This document shows positions 10,016 through 18,189 of a DNA stretch of 34,668 nucleotides, piece after piece (the stretch's first letter is position 1; each line of letters begins with the position of its first letter). Source of the stretch: an uncultured Akkermansia sp. (lineage in GTDB: Bacteria; Verrucomicrobiota; Verrucomicrobiia; Verrucomicrobiales; Akkermansiaceae); NCBI GenBank assembly GCA_904501975.1, contig CAJGCZ010000026.1, positions 1-34,668 on the forward strand. The letters run 5' to 3'. The translations under genes were made by a program, and so were the position numbers. The notes below the pieces were generated by a model. The model made no database searches. It was not told the DNA's origin and was given only the letters and a program-made list of their open reading frames with translations.

Positions 10016-11797
10016 ATGAAACCATCCGCCTTCCTAATTGCTCTTGCCGGGCTTATTCTTACGCTGCAACCGGCTGCCTGTATTGCTTTACCGGCAGAAA
10101 CTGCTGAGATTGAAAAGTATTTACGCAGCTCTGCCACTGACTTGTGCACATTTACCGCGGCTTTTTACCGGGTTAAAACCACCATCGAGCCCATAGAAGG
10201 CCCGGATGCACGGCAAGGAAAACAGCAGAAGGCCAAAGTTACACGCACCTACTACGGCGTAGTCGATTGCGGGTCGTACGACCTCGATGCCGGCACCCCG
10301 CTGCAATATACCGAAGAAACGCAGGAGTGGATGTACGCTCCCAAGGCCTCCTGCACCACCTTGCCCTGCGAGGTGGAAACATGCCCCATCTTTCTTTTGA
10401 AACAGCAGTTTGTGTGCTTGAATGATACAGGCACCCTTGTATTAAATCAAGACATAGCCACCCGTATTCCTCAAGAGCAACAGCAGCTTTGGGGTGAAAC
10501 CATGCGAAAAGAAGGATTCTTTACCAACGAAGCAGCAGCAACACGCCCTGCTCGGCACCCACATGGCGAAGGGCAACAGAAGGCCACTTTTTATGCTCAG
10601 TGCGAGAAAATAAAACAAGCCTTAGCGGAGCCGGACACGTGGCCGTCCTTAATCAAGGAAGCAGCCACGCGAGAATTGCTTCTCTTATTTGCCGCAGAGT
10701 CACACAACAAAGAAGCCATGGAGAAGCTGCTGCAATTGGGGGCTCCGGCAGAATGCGCGCCCTATTTCAACACCACACCGTTGAGCTATGTAAGCGGCAA
10801 AGTGAGAGGGGGAGAATGCGATTATCTGGAAATCTGCGAAGTCGACTCCTATGAGGGCCAAACCGAGCTCATCAATCTCTTGTTGCAGCACGGAGCGAAC
10901 CCGAACACACCTTCCGGCGTGGCGCAACTCACACCGCTCATGCTGGCCGTGCGCAGTGGCAATACAGAGGCGGTTCAACTTCTCTTACAAGCCGGCGCAT
11001 GTGTAAATGCACGCGACTGCAACGGCATGAACGCCCTGCACTGGGCCGTGGCAGAAAAGCGTCATCACATGCTTCCCCTGCTTGTTGAGGCAGAGCTGCA
11101 AGAGCATCCCTACCGCGTCACCCAATTAGACGCAGCACTCCTAACCTGCTACAGTATGGGCGAGAAGTATAACACATCCTTGCGCACGGGGATGACTCCG
11201 CTCCACACCGCTGCCGAATTAGCGGACGAAACCGGCATCCGATTCCTGCTGAGCATGGGTGCCAACCCGCATATTCCTGATCGTTTTGGACGCAAAGCCA
11301 TAGACCTGTTGCCGGAAAAAGCAGCGCCGGCCCTGCGCCAGCTCTTGGAGCAAGCCATGGCTCAGCCCGTCGTCCCGCAAAGGGAGTTAGCCCACATACG
11401 CCAATGGGCAGAAGATGCTACGCTTATTTTTCGACTGCGCCCGCAGAAGGTAACCTTCACTCCGTTTGAGCCGCCCTACCACCCGGAAAGCGGCAAAGGC
11501 ACGTGCAACCGCATTGCCGAGGCAGAATTGTATGATGCAGACGGCTCCATCCGTCGGCAGAGCTTTAACGCATGGGATTATACATGGGATACAGATGCAG
11601 AAAGCTTATGGCAACAGCATAAGGAAGACGACGAGCTGGTGATTGTCAACTATCCGGATACGGATGACGACGGCAACCTAACCGCACATCCGGAGCTGAG
11701 GGTGCATCTGCCCTACCATCCGTTGCGTTGGCAAGTGGCACTGGAGACCATGAAAAAGAGTTATAGGAACCGTAAACAAGAAGATACCGAAAACTAA
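10016..11797 (+). CDS. Exported ankyrin-repeat protein
   Basis: A 593-residue protein with an N-terminal signal sequence (hydrophobic to about residue 24), so it acts outside the cytoplasm. The middle part, about residues 215-450, carries ankyrin repeats: LLLFAAESHNKEAMEKLLQLGA, LTPLMLAVRSGNTEAVQLLLQAGA, MNALHWAVAEKRHH and MTPLHTAAELADETGIRFLLSMGA. These give a protein-binding surface. The N-terminal and C-terminal parts match nothing I know; the latter has acidic stretches (NYPDTDDDGN). An AGAGG site precedes the ATG. It is cotranscribed with the lipoprotein gene starting eight bases after its stop. Partner and role are unknown. Confidence 0.8.
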   Translation: MKPSAFLIALAGLILTLQPAACIALPAETAEIEKYLRSSATDLCTFTAAFYRVKTTIEPIEGPDARQGKQQKAKVTRTYYGVVDCGSYDLDAGTPLQYTEETQEWMYAPKASCTTLPCEVETCPIFLLKQQFVCLNDTGTLVLNQDIATRIPQEQQQLWGETMRKEGFFTNEAAATRPARHPHGEGQQKATFYAQCEKIKQALAEPDTWPSLIKEAATRELLLLFAAESHNKEAMEKLLQLGAPAECAPYFNTTPLSYVSGKVRGGECDYLEICEVDSYEGQTELINLLLQHGANPNTPSGVAQLTPLMLAVRSGNTEAVQLLLQAGACVNARDCNGMNALHWAVAEKRHHMLPLLVEAELQEHPYRVTQLDAALLTCYSMGEKYNTSLRTGMTPLHTAAELADETGIRFLLSMGANPHIPDRFGRKAIDLLPEKAAPALRQLLEQAMAQPVVPQRELAHIRQWAEDATLIFRLRPQKVTFTPFEPPYHPESGKGTCNRIAEAELYDADGSIRRQSFNAWDYTWDTDAESLWQQHKEDDELVIVNYPDTDDDGNLTAHPELRVHLPYHPLRWQVALETMKKSYRNRKQEDTEN

Positions 11798-11805
11798 TTC
11801 ATGCC

Positions 11806-12612
11806 ATGAGCCGCTTCCTTTCCTTCCTTGCTCTCTGTACACTGCCGGGCTGTATTGCCGCGGTTGAGAGGACAGAAGTTTCATCCTGCGTTAACTTCTC
11901 TGCCGAATCTGACGAAGTAACACTAAAGTACGGGCCGAAGGAATGGACGAATATTCCCCCAAGCGGATATTATTCTGCAGAATGCAGTAATTGCTCGCAT
12001 AATCTCTTTGTGATACCTGTTATCGTACACCGCCATGACGGCACACAACAGACAGCCTACACCATTCTGAAAATAACCCAGGAAGACATGCTGTATGTAA
12101 CCCACACCACGGTTACAAATTCCTTATTTTACCATCGTGGCATATTAGAGGCAGATGAAACCGAGGGCGAGCACACCGAAAAAGTATACGGCGTGCTCCG
12201 CATGGGCAAGGAGCATCCGCTGGTATTAATCGACCAAGACGCCTACTACTACAACAGATTCGAGCTACAGCCCAAACCGGCACCCAACCTGCTCCACTCC
12301 ATCTTCCGTAAAAACGGCAAACGAAATACGGCTTTTGATGGTCTTTGCGTGATAAAATGCCATGTCAATATAGAGACGGAGCGGCTGCACAATGTTGTTC
12401 TTATTGAGCAAGCGTCACCCTATGCCACGCCTATTATAAGTCTTTACCAAAACTTACAGCTGCGCGGCGATGCATTATGCGATGGCGGAGGCAACCGCCT
12501 GTTCTCCGTTCAGCAAAGCAAGCACGCCACCACGCTGACCGATAAACAAGGCAGAAGCTACACCGCCATGGGCGAGCATTTTGCTCACGAGCCCATTCCA
12601 TCCCCCATCTAG
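11806..12612 (+). CDS. Predicted lipoprotein, unknown function
   Basis: A 268-residue protein with a short signal sequence and lipobox TLPGC (C16), so probably anchored to a membrane. No recognised domain; the mature part alternates polar and hydrophobic residues as in beta-sheet proteins. It starts eight bases after the ankyrin gene stop, so the two probably work together. Its TAG stop overlaps the stop of the convergent acetyltransferase gene: the palindrome CTAG at 12609-12612 gives both stop codons. Confidence 0.7.
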   Translation: MSRFLSFLALCTLPGCIAAVERTEVSSCVNFSAESDEVTLKYGPKEWTNIPPSGYYSAECSNCSHNLFVIPVIVHRHDGTQQTAYTILKITQEDMLYVTHTTVTNSLFYHRGILEADETEGEHTEKVYGVLRMGKEHPLVLIDQDAYYYNRFELQPKPAPNLLHSIFRKNGKRNTAFDGLCVIKCHVNIETERLHNVVLIEQASPYATPIISLYQNLQLRGDALCDGGGNRLFSVQQSKHATTLTDKQGRSYTAMGEHFAHEPIPSPI

Positions 12613-13157
12613 CCCTGAGCTAATATCTGCACAAAATGCTGCCACGGTTGGCTAAACACCACAGAGTTGTGATGACTGAGGCACAGTTTGCGGAACCCGT
12701 AGCGCTGCGAGAAACGCTCGCCTTCCGCTGTCACGTTGTCCGTTATCACCTCCACACATCGGAGGTAAACAGAGGCATATTGCGCGGCAGCCGCACGCAA
12801 GAGCGTCAGAGTAAGCCCTTGGCGGCGATATTCCGGTTCCACCAAAATGCAACTTAAAAACATGTGTAAGGGGACTTGTTGCTCCGCCGCCAAATCCACC
12901 ACCCCCTCCGGCGTTAAATCGTGGTCATTAAACACGCCTGCCTTCAAGGCCTGAGCAATGTGCTCCTTCACCGGAAACAAATTAACAAAGCCCACAATTT
13001 TCCCGGCCTCCTCTGCGGCTACCACCGTATACGGGTAGTGTTGGTACCAGCGATAAGACTCTTCCGCCGGGGTAATATACTCAGGCCCATAATACAAAAG
13101 CTCTAATTGCTCCATTTGCTCAAAGTGAGCATAAGAGAGAGAATGCCCCAGCTTCAC
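12609..13157 (-). CDS. GNAT-family N-acetyltransferase
   Basis: A 182-residue protein with the GNAT fold: the acetyl-CoA binding motif A appears as VEPEYRRQGLTLTLLRAAA (R/Q-x-x-G-x-x/A pattern) near residues 107-125, with an upstream strand GKIVGFVNLF and a downstream SQRYGFRK. It should transfer an acetyl group to an amine; the substrate is unknown. The start is GTG (13155-13157), whose last bases overlap the upstream gene's TGA as GTGA, indicating translational coupling to the secreted protein gene at 13154. The stop lies in the shared CTAG palindrome. Confidence 0.8.
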   Translation of the reverse strand: MKLGHSLSYAHFEQMEQLELLYYGPEYITPAEESYRWYQHYPYTVVAAEEAGKIVGFVNLFPVKEHIAQALKAGVFNDHDLTPEGVVDLAAEQQVPLHMFLSCILVEPEYRRQGLTLTLLRAAAAQYASVYLRCVEVITDNVTAEGERFSQRYGFRKLCLSHHNSVVFSQPWQHFVQILAQG

Positions 13158-13879
13158 TTCTTTCTGCGCCTTTTGTGCTCACGTTTCACTGTTTTGAGTT
13201 TCGTCAACTCACGGCTTGCAATATCGTAACGAAATACGGAATAGCAGCAACCGCAGTTCCAAGATGAGAACTCAAAACAACGATCCCCCACCCAGTGAAT
13301 ACCACCCACTTGGGACACCCCTACCGCCTTCGGCTGATTCTCCCAATCCGGCACGCTGGTCATGACATCCGGCGCAGCTGTATCTATCACATAATGAGCC
13401 CCATAACCAGCCAGCACCAGGTAGCGCCCATCGGAAGACCAAGGGGTGAGGTTCGTATCCATCGCACTGTATGGCGGGGTCAGGAGCCTGCCTCCGGGCG
13501 TGCGCAGCGTTGTTTCATATTCAACGGGCGACACCACGCCGGCTTCGGCATCATACGCATAGCTATACTGAACCCAGCCCTTACCTTGCGGCTGCGCGAT
13601 TCTTGACAGCACAAGTGAATCATAGTCAGCCTCGTCTACCAAAGAAGAGCGCACCCTAACATCGATGTCATTAACCCCGGCAGCTTCCAGCGCTTGGAGC
13701 AAACGTTGATATTCCGGGGTCGACAACAGTTCAAATGATTGCGCCTTCAATTTCAGGCGGCCCCCATCCTGGGCCAAGGCCTGAACACAGGCAGCAACAT
13801 CCGTCTGTGGAGTCAACGCCACCTCGGCAGCGTTGAGTGCAGAACATAATAACAAGAATGAAAAAATCCTCATTTTCAT
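13154..13879 (-). CDS. Secreted protein with beta-propeller-like segment, unknown function
   Basis: A 241-residue protein. The signal sequence begins at the ATG at 13877-13879 (or at 13873): MKMRIFSFLLLCSALNAAE. An open frame upstream to 13918 is excluded because it runs into the hisS terminator. The segment LTPWSSDGRYLVLAGYGAHYVID resembles one blade of a WD40/TolB-like propeller, but the chain is too short for a full one. A cysteine cluster (NCGCC) and a very basic tail (KREHKRRRKK) end the protein. It overlaps the following acetyltransferase gene by four bases. Function unknown. Confidence 0.65.
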   Translation of the reverse strand: MKMRIFSFLLLCSALNAAEVALTPQTDVAACVQALAQDGGRLKLKAQSFELLSTPEYQRLLQALEAAGVNDIDVRVRSSLVDEADYDSLVLSRIAQPQGKGWVQYSYAYDAEAGVVSPVEYETTLRTPGGRLLTPPYSAMDTNLTPWSSDGRYLVLAGYGAHYVIDTAAPDVMTSVPDWENQPKAVGVSQVGGIHWVGDRCFEFSSWNCGCCYSVFRYDIASRELTKLKTVKREHKRRRKK

Positions 13880-13901
13880 CTTTTGTGAACGCCCATCGGG
13901 T

Positions 13902-13937
13902 ATAAAAAGAGGCTGCATGAGTCAGCTCATGCAGCCT
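13902..13937 (-). terminator. Terminator of hisS
   Basis: A perfect 12-bp stem (13910-13921 with 13926-13937) and a four-base loop, followed on the minus strand by CTTTTTAT. It starts 13 bases after the hisS stop. Confidence 0.9.
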
Positions 13938-13949
13938 GCGGTTAAATCG

Positions 13950-15218
13950 TTACTCGGCATCAGGCAGAAGCTCTGTCATCAGCCCCTCCAAATCGGTTCG
14001 CACGGACTGGCGGGTGGCCATTGTCTTAAGCTCCACTTCCGGGAACTCGCTACCAATCACCAAAGCATATTTGGCACCGATTTTATCGGCACGCTTCAGC
14101 TGATTATTCATCTTGGCCGGAGCCAGCGGCAAGTCTACACGCAAGCCGGCATCGCGCAGCGTAGAGGCGAGGGTGAGCATCTGCATGCGCATCTCGGGGG
14201 CGGCAAGCACCATGCACACATCGCACACATTGGGCTTGAGGGCAGCATCGCGCAACTCGCGAGCAGCGGGGCAAGCCTCAATCAGGTGAGCAATCACGGC
14301 ATCGCCCATGGCAAAACCCGTGGCAGGCATATCCACAGAGCCATCAGACAAAGCAGATACCAAACCATTGTAGCGGCCACCACCGGCCACGGCACGCAGG
14401 CTGTGCCCCTTGTCAAAAATCTCAAACACAAGACCGGTGTAGTAGGCCAAACCACGCACTACATACAAATCCAGCGTTACGTAGTCTGCCAAACCACGAG
14501 CCTGCAACTCGGCATAGACGGCATCGTAGCGCGGAGAGCACCCGGCGGGAGGATTCTTAATAAACGCCTCCAATTCATCGCGCTTCATGCCAAAGGCATC
14601 CAGCTTCTGCTGGCTCACCTCGGGGCGGTCGCGCTCAAATTTGTCCACAATACCCAAGAAATCCATCACGCGGTCCTCGGGCACACCGTGTGCTGTAGCG
14701 TAGTTAATCCATACATCGCGGTCGCTGATGCGCACCACAAAGTCATCCGCCGTAAAACCAAACTCACGCATGCAGTCAATAGCCAAGGCAATCAGCTCTG
14801 CATCAGCTCCTTCACCGCCTTCACCCAGAATATCGGCATTGAACTGAACGAACTCACGCAGGCGGCCCTTCTGCGGCTTCTCGTAACGGAAGCAAGAGCC
14901 GATTTCGAACCACTTGAGGGGCTTGGCATAGTCCATTTGGTAGGAGGCCGCCATGCGGCCAAGAGAAGCAGTCAGCTCCGGGCGCAGTGTAATATCGCGG
15001 TCGCCTTGGTCCTTAAAGCGGAACAACTGCGTGGGCAGCTCACCACCGGACTTCTTCAGGTACAAATCGGTAGCCTCAACAGTGGGAGCCTCCCACTCCA
15101 CGAAACCGTAACGATGCGCTACCTTCCTCCAAGTGTTGAAGAGATAGGCACGGAAGGCGTATTCCTGCGGAGCAAAGTCGCGGAATCCCGGCAGCGGTTG
15201 GAATTTCATGTTAGGCAT
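13950..15218 (-). CDS. hisS: Histidine--tRNA ligase
   Basis: A class II aminoacyl-tRNA synthetase of 422 residues from the ATG at 15216-15218 (the ATG at 15209 is an alternative). It shows the N-terminal PGFRDFAP, RPELTASLGRM, motif 2 in SCFRYEKPQKGRLREF, the histidine-binding RGLAYYTG with GGGRYNGLV, and a C-terminal anticodon-binding domain. The frame is open to 15257, but a perfect -35/-10 pair at 15249-15276 shows that this extension is not translated. Length is typical (420-430). It is monocistronic: its own promoter and a strong terminator flank it. The gene is divergent from 15361. Confidence 0.96.
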   Translation of the reverse strand: MPNMKFQPLPGFRDFAPQEYAFRAYLFNTWRKVAHRYGFVEWEAPTVEATDLYLKKSGGELPTQLFRFKDQGDRDITLRPELTASLGRMAASYQMDYAKPLKWFEIGSCFRYEKPQKGRLREFVQFNADILGEGGEGADAELIALAIDCMREFGFTADDFVVRISDRDVWINYATAHGVPEDRVMDFLGIVDKFERDRPEVSQQKLDAFGMKRDELEAFIKNPPAGCSPRYDAVYAELQARGLADYVTLDLYVVRGLAYYTGLVFEIFDKGHSLRAVAGGGRYNGLVSALSDGSVDMPATGFAMGDAVIAHLIEACPAARELRDAALKPNVCDVCMVLAAPEMRMQMLTLASTLRDAGLRVDLPLAPAKMNNQLKRADKIGAKYALVIGSEFPEVELKTMATRQSVRTDLEGLMTELLPDAE

Positions 15219-15248
15219 ATCAATAATATCGTATTGGTGTGAGCGCCT

Positions 15249-15276
15249 ATTATACACCTGAGCTGCATAATGTCAA
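15249..15276 (-). promoter_or_regulatory. Promoter of hisS
   Basis: TTGACA (15271-15276) and TATAAT (15249-15254) on the minus strand with a 16-base spacer, both perfect. It excludes the longer hisS open frame. Confidence 0.85.
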
Positions 15277-15322
15277 CCTTGAACAGGAGGCATGCGCTTT
15301 GTCATACGCCGAAAAGCTACGC

Positions 15323-15351
15323 TTGCTTAGCGCGAAGCGTTTTGTTATGAT
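15323..15351 (+). promoter_or_regulatory. Promoter of the exported protein gene at 15361
   Basis: TTGCTT (15323-15328) and TATGAT (15346-15351), 17-base spacer; the ATG follows nine bases after the -10 box, predicting a leader of two or three bases. Confidence 0.6.
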
Positions 15352-15360
15352 GTAGTCAAC

Positions 15361-16386
15361 ATGAAAAAGTGGCACAAACGAACTATCTGCATTTTAGTTT
15401 TAGGGCTCATAGGCTGTACCGCCTTGGGGCTGCGTACGGCTTTTCTGAAAGATGAATGCAGTGTATGGAACAGTACCTTTACCGTTACCCAAGCTGCTGA
15501 GGCAGATAGTGAATGCGGCAGTCTTGCCGTCAACTATCTTTGGAACCTCACCACCCCGCCCACCCATACAGCGTGGATGGAGGACACCGCACCGAGCGCG
15601 TTCTCCTTACTTACCCCCATGCAGTGGCGAATTAATATAACAGCCCAAGACGGCAACGTGACGGCTGATTTTGATGCCCCCGTATTGCAAGCCAAAGACC
15701 GCACGCAGCAGGTAATCACCCAATATGGTGCCTACTTTCTGCCTGCCACCACCCGCTATTTACCAAGCGGGCAGAAAACGCTGGAGCATCGGCTCTTGCT
15801 CCAATGCCGGGTAACGGTTCATTTGCCCTTCTGGCAAAAGCCTGTCACGACAACAGCTCAGCAAGTACTGCTCATCAATCCTGCCTTAGGCACAGTTGAT
15901 TTACAGGAAATCCACAAACCGGAATGGCTACCCGCTAACCGTTTCAAGTTGATTGTGGATGGCTCCCCCACCCCGGAGCTACCTGCTCGTTACTGCGGCT
16001 CTGCCCATGAACAAGCCTTGCAGTATTTGTTGTATGAGTTTGCGGATGCCGTGGGCGCCCGGGATAAAGCGCGTATTGTGCAGTACATACACACAGCAGA
16101 ACAATATGTGAACCACTATTGCCAACCGAACCTCGATTGGCCCAACTGCTGGGGCTCCGGCGCTGCTGAAGCCCGCCGCGGGGCCTCACTCATCGAACAA
16201 ACGCTCACCCGTTTGCAGGATATTAATTGTTTGGATATGCAGGAGTTGGCTGATTTCATCAACGGGCCCATTTTTGCCCGCATTTTCGGCACCGAACTCA
16301 AAAAACGAGAAAAAATTGATTTTGGCGACGATTTTGGCTCCGGCACAGACGAGATTGAATTTGAGATGATTACAGAAGAAGCATAA
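15361..16386 (+). CDS. Exported or lipid-anchored protein, unknown function
   Basis: A 341-residue protein with a basic N-terminus and a hydrophobic segment (residues 9-24). LIGC (C19) could be a lipobox, but the hydrophobic stretch continues past it, so a simple membrane anchor is also possible. The rest is extracytoplasmic; NITAQDGNVTADFDAP suggests beta-strands, and the region near residues 215-300 looks helical. The C-terminus is acidic (DFGDDFGSGTDEIEFEMITEE). No family recognised. Convergent with the nuclease gene at 16454; the 67-base gap has no clear terminator. Confidence 0.7.
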   Translation: MKKWHKRTICILVLGLIGCTALGLRTAFLKDECSVWNSTFTVTQAAEADSECGSLAVNYLWNLTTPPTHTAWMEDTAPSAFSLLTPMQWRINITAQDGNVTADFDAPVLQAKDRTQQVITQYGAYFLPATTRYLPSGQKTLEHRLLLQCRVTVHLPFWQKPVTTTAQQVLLINPALGTVDLQEIHKPEWLPANRFKLIVDGSPTPELPARYCGSAHEQALQYLLYEFADAVGARDKARIVQYIHTAEQYVNHYCQPNLDWPNCWGSGAAEARRGASLIEQTLTRLQDINCLDMQELADFINGPIFARIFGTELKKREKIDFGDDFGSGTDEIEFEMITEEA

Positions 16387-16453
16387 AACGACACTTAAAA
16401 ATATGGGGGTGCCATGACCTTTTTATTCAGGTGACACAAAAATTGACCATAAA

Positions 16454-17509
16454 TCAATCCTCAGAATACTCATCTGCCAGAGATTCGGTCCCTTGAGAAA
16501 GCTCGCGTTCTATATCCTCCACACTCGGTAACGAACTTTTCCATTCGTCGGAAAAAGCTGATGTCAGTTCATATTTCGAGATACCTATGGGGCGATTTGC
16601 GTCGCGAAGTGCATACTCTGCTACCACTCGATTTTTATTTTTGCAAAGGAGCAAACCAATTGTGGGCGCATCTTGGGCAGAGCGCATTTGTTCATCAACC
16701 GCAGTTACATAAAAACCAAGTTGGCCTAAATGTTCCGGCTTAAAATCTGTCGTTTTCAATTCAATGACTACATAGCAATGCAATTTGATGTGGTAAAACA
16801 ACAAGTCGATGTAAAAATCTTCTCCACCTACTTCCAAATGTACTTGCTTGCCAACAAAGGCAAAGCCTGTGCCTAATTCAAGCAGGAAATCAGACAAACG
16901 TGAAACCAGAGCACGCTCCAATTCTCTCTCTCTAACATTAGCAGAAAGGCCAAGAAATTCCAGTTTATACGGATCTTTAAGGCTTTCTCGAGCCAAATCT
17001 GATTGAGGTTGCTCCAAGGTTACTTCAAAATTATTTTGAGCGATTCCCATTCGTTCTGCTGTGCGAAGCTCAATATGGTGAACCAATACATTTCTAGACC
17101 ATCCGTATTGAACAGCCAAGGATGCATATTTCAAACGCTCATCCTTTGTAGATAACTTTGATAATAATGAAATAAGGTGATACCATGGCAATTGCGCAAG
17201 CGGTGCTTGCGCAATTTCATCGTGAGTCCACGAACCTGCAAATAGACACATATAATCGAGATTTCGCACAGAAAAACCTTTTATCTCGGGAAATTCTCGT
17301 CGCAAATCCTCAGATATACGTTTAATTACCTTAGCTCCCCATCCATACCGATTCTTGTGTAACAAAATGCTCTGACCTATATTCCAATACAACTGAACAA
17401 GTTCATGATTTACTGCCAGAGCCGCACGCTGCTGAGCAGAACGGATTTGGCGTTTGAGCGAAATAAACCACTCTCCGTATTCTGATGGAATTGTTTCTAT
17501 TGCTGACAT
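16454..17509 (-). CDS. PDDEXK nuclease-domain protein, YhcG/DUF1016 family
   Basis: A 351-residue protein of the YhcG-like family: an N-terminal helical DUF1016_N region (about 10-150; LVQLYWNIGQSIL, FSVRNLDYMCLFA) and a C-terminal PD-(D/E)xK domain with D235 in YIDLLFYH and E250-x-K252 in VIELKTTDF, so the catalytic residues are intact. Family members often occur alone or near restriction-modification and defence genes; the substrate is unknown. No defence partner is beside it here. Its DNA and the spacer before it look more AT-rich than neighbouring genes, suggesting transfer. Two palindromes in the 5' region may be operators. Confidence 0.88.
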   Translation of the reverse strand: MSAIETIPSEYGEWFISLKRQIRSAQQRAALAVNHELVQLYWNIGQSILLHKNRYGWGAKVIKRISEDLRREFPEIKGFSVRNLDYMCLFAGSWTHDEIAQAPLAQLPWYHLISLLSKLSTKDERLKYASLAVQYGWSRNVLVHHIELRTAERMGIAQNNFEVTLEQPQSDLARESLKDPYKLEFLGLSANVRERELERALVSRLSDFLLELGTGFAFVGKQVHLEVGGEDFYIDLLFYHIKLHCYVVIELKTTDFKPEHLGQLGFYVTAVDEQMRSAQDAPTIGLLLCKNKNRVVAEYALRDANRPIGISKYELTSAFSDEWKSSLPSVEDIERELSQGTESLADEYSED

Positions 17510-17566
17510 AATACCCGGTCTACACTAATTCAAACGTGAAAGGCGACACAAGAAGAAGCCATGTAA

Positions 17567-17603
17567 GAGGTATACCTCACCTAGCGCATATTATCACATA
17601 ATA
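17567..17603. promoter_or_regulatory. Two palindromes upstream of the nuclease gene
   Basis: GAGGTATACCTC (17567-17578) is a perfect 12-base palindrome, and TATTAT-cac-ATAATA (17589-17603) an interrupted one, 58-94 bases upstream of the nuclease ATG. On the minus strand TTGCAA and TAATAT (18-base spacer) overlap the second, so they could be operator sites. No regulator gene is adjacent. Confidence 0.4.
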
Positions 17604-17738
17604 ACAAGCAGTTGCAAATAAAAAATAATCCACTTTTTGAAAGGGTAAGAAAAATGTTAAGAATGTAGCCTTTAAGCGGTTCAGGAGACCCAGCCGAAGT
17701 TATTTTCAAAAAACAAACCTTGCGTCGTCCTGTCGCAG

Positions 17739-17984
17739 TTACAACAAAAATTCAAAAAAGGAGGAAATGCAATACCCGGAAAAGCTAATGAGGTCAAACG
17801 GTAAATCAACCGCAACAAAGAGCACAGCAGCAGTGGGCAGGCCGTACATACTCCTCCATGTGCCCTTCCCAAAATCAGTAACAAGGGTACCCTGTATCAT
17901 GCCATCTTTGCCACAGGTGTACGAACCGGAGTACACCCCATAGTACCCCACCGGGGTACAGCTCTCCTTTGTCTGAGGATTCAC
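17739..17984 (-). pseudogene. Remnant of a YceK/YidQ-like lipoprotein gene
   Basis: An 81-codon frame starting with GTG. The part SCTPVGYYGVYSG..., then LPTAAVLFVAVDLPFDLIS, resembles the YceK/YidQ (DUF1375) lipoproteins, which end in DLPFS-x-x-x-DTLLLP. Here the C-terminus changes abruptly after DLPFDLIS to an unrelated aromatic tail. The N-terminal signal peptide is missing: a TGA lies directly before the GTG, and the lipobox-like Cys is only nine residues in. I infer decay by frameshifts. It could instead be a short divergent gene. The 17604-17738 stretch after it is AT-rich without recognised features. Confidence 0.4.
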
Positions 17985-18057
17985 TCAGCCCTGCTTTTGC
18001 AAGTGCTTTTTGCCTCGCCTTTTTACGCGATTAAAAAAAAATTAAAAAAAATGCGTC

Positions 18058-18096
18058 TTTTTTGAAAGATTTGCGCAAAAACTTCCGTACTATTAT
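18058..18096 (+). promoter_or_regulatory. Candidate promoter of the small RNA at 18102
   Basis: Six Ts, TTTGAAAGAT (18061-18070), 14 bases, CCGTAC (18085-18090) and TATTAT (18091-18096). Order and spacing are the same as upstream of the ankyrin gene (9957-9997). The -35 region (GATTTG at 17-base spacing) is poor, so the upstream signature may matter more. Confidence 0.5.
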
Positions 18097-18101
18097 ATGA
18101 G

Positions 18102-18184
18102 GCCGGGGTGAGAGCCGGCCCTTTCATAGAGTAGGTGTAAGTACAGACCGGTCGAGAGCTCAATACTCCCGACCGGTTTTGTTT
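18102..18184 (+). ncRNA. Candidate free-standing small RNA
   Basis: About 80 bases between the promoter-like element and a terminator, with no CDS. Two hairpins: GGCCGG (18101-18106) with CCGGCC (18115-18120), and a terminator stem ACCGGTCG (18147-18154) with CGACCGGT (18170-18177), inner GAG/CTC pairs, then TTTTGTTT. The T-run is on the plus strand only, so it does not serve the minus-strand gene ending at 18190. The nearest upstream plus-strand gene ends 1.7 kb away, with minus-strand genes between. The single-stranded middle (18121-18146) could pair with targets. I do not recognise a known RNA family. Confidence 0.5.
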
Positions 18185-18189
18185 ACCGA

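Noticed and set aside
18147..18184. Terminator of the metallo-hydrolase gene ending at 18190
   Set aside because: The T-run is on the plus strand; on the minus strand the stem is followed by CTGTACTT.
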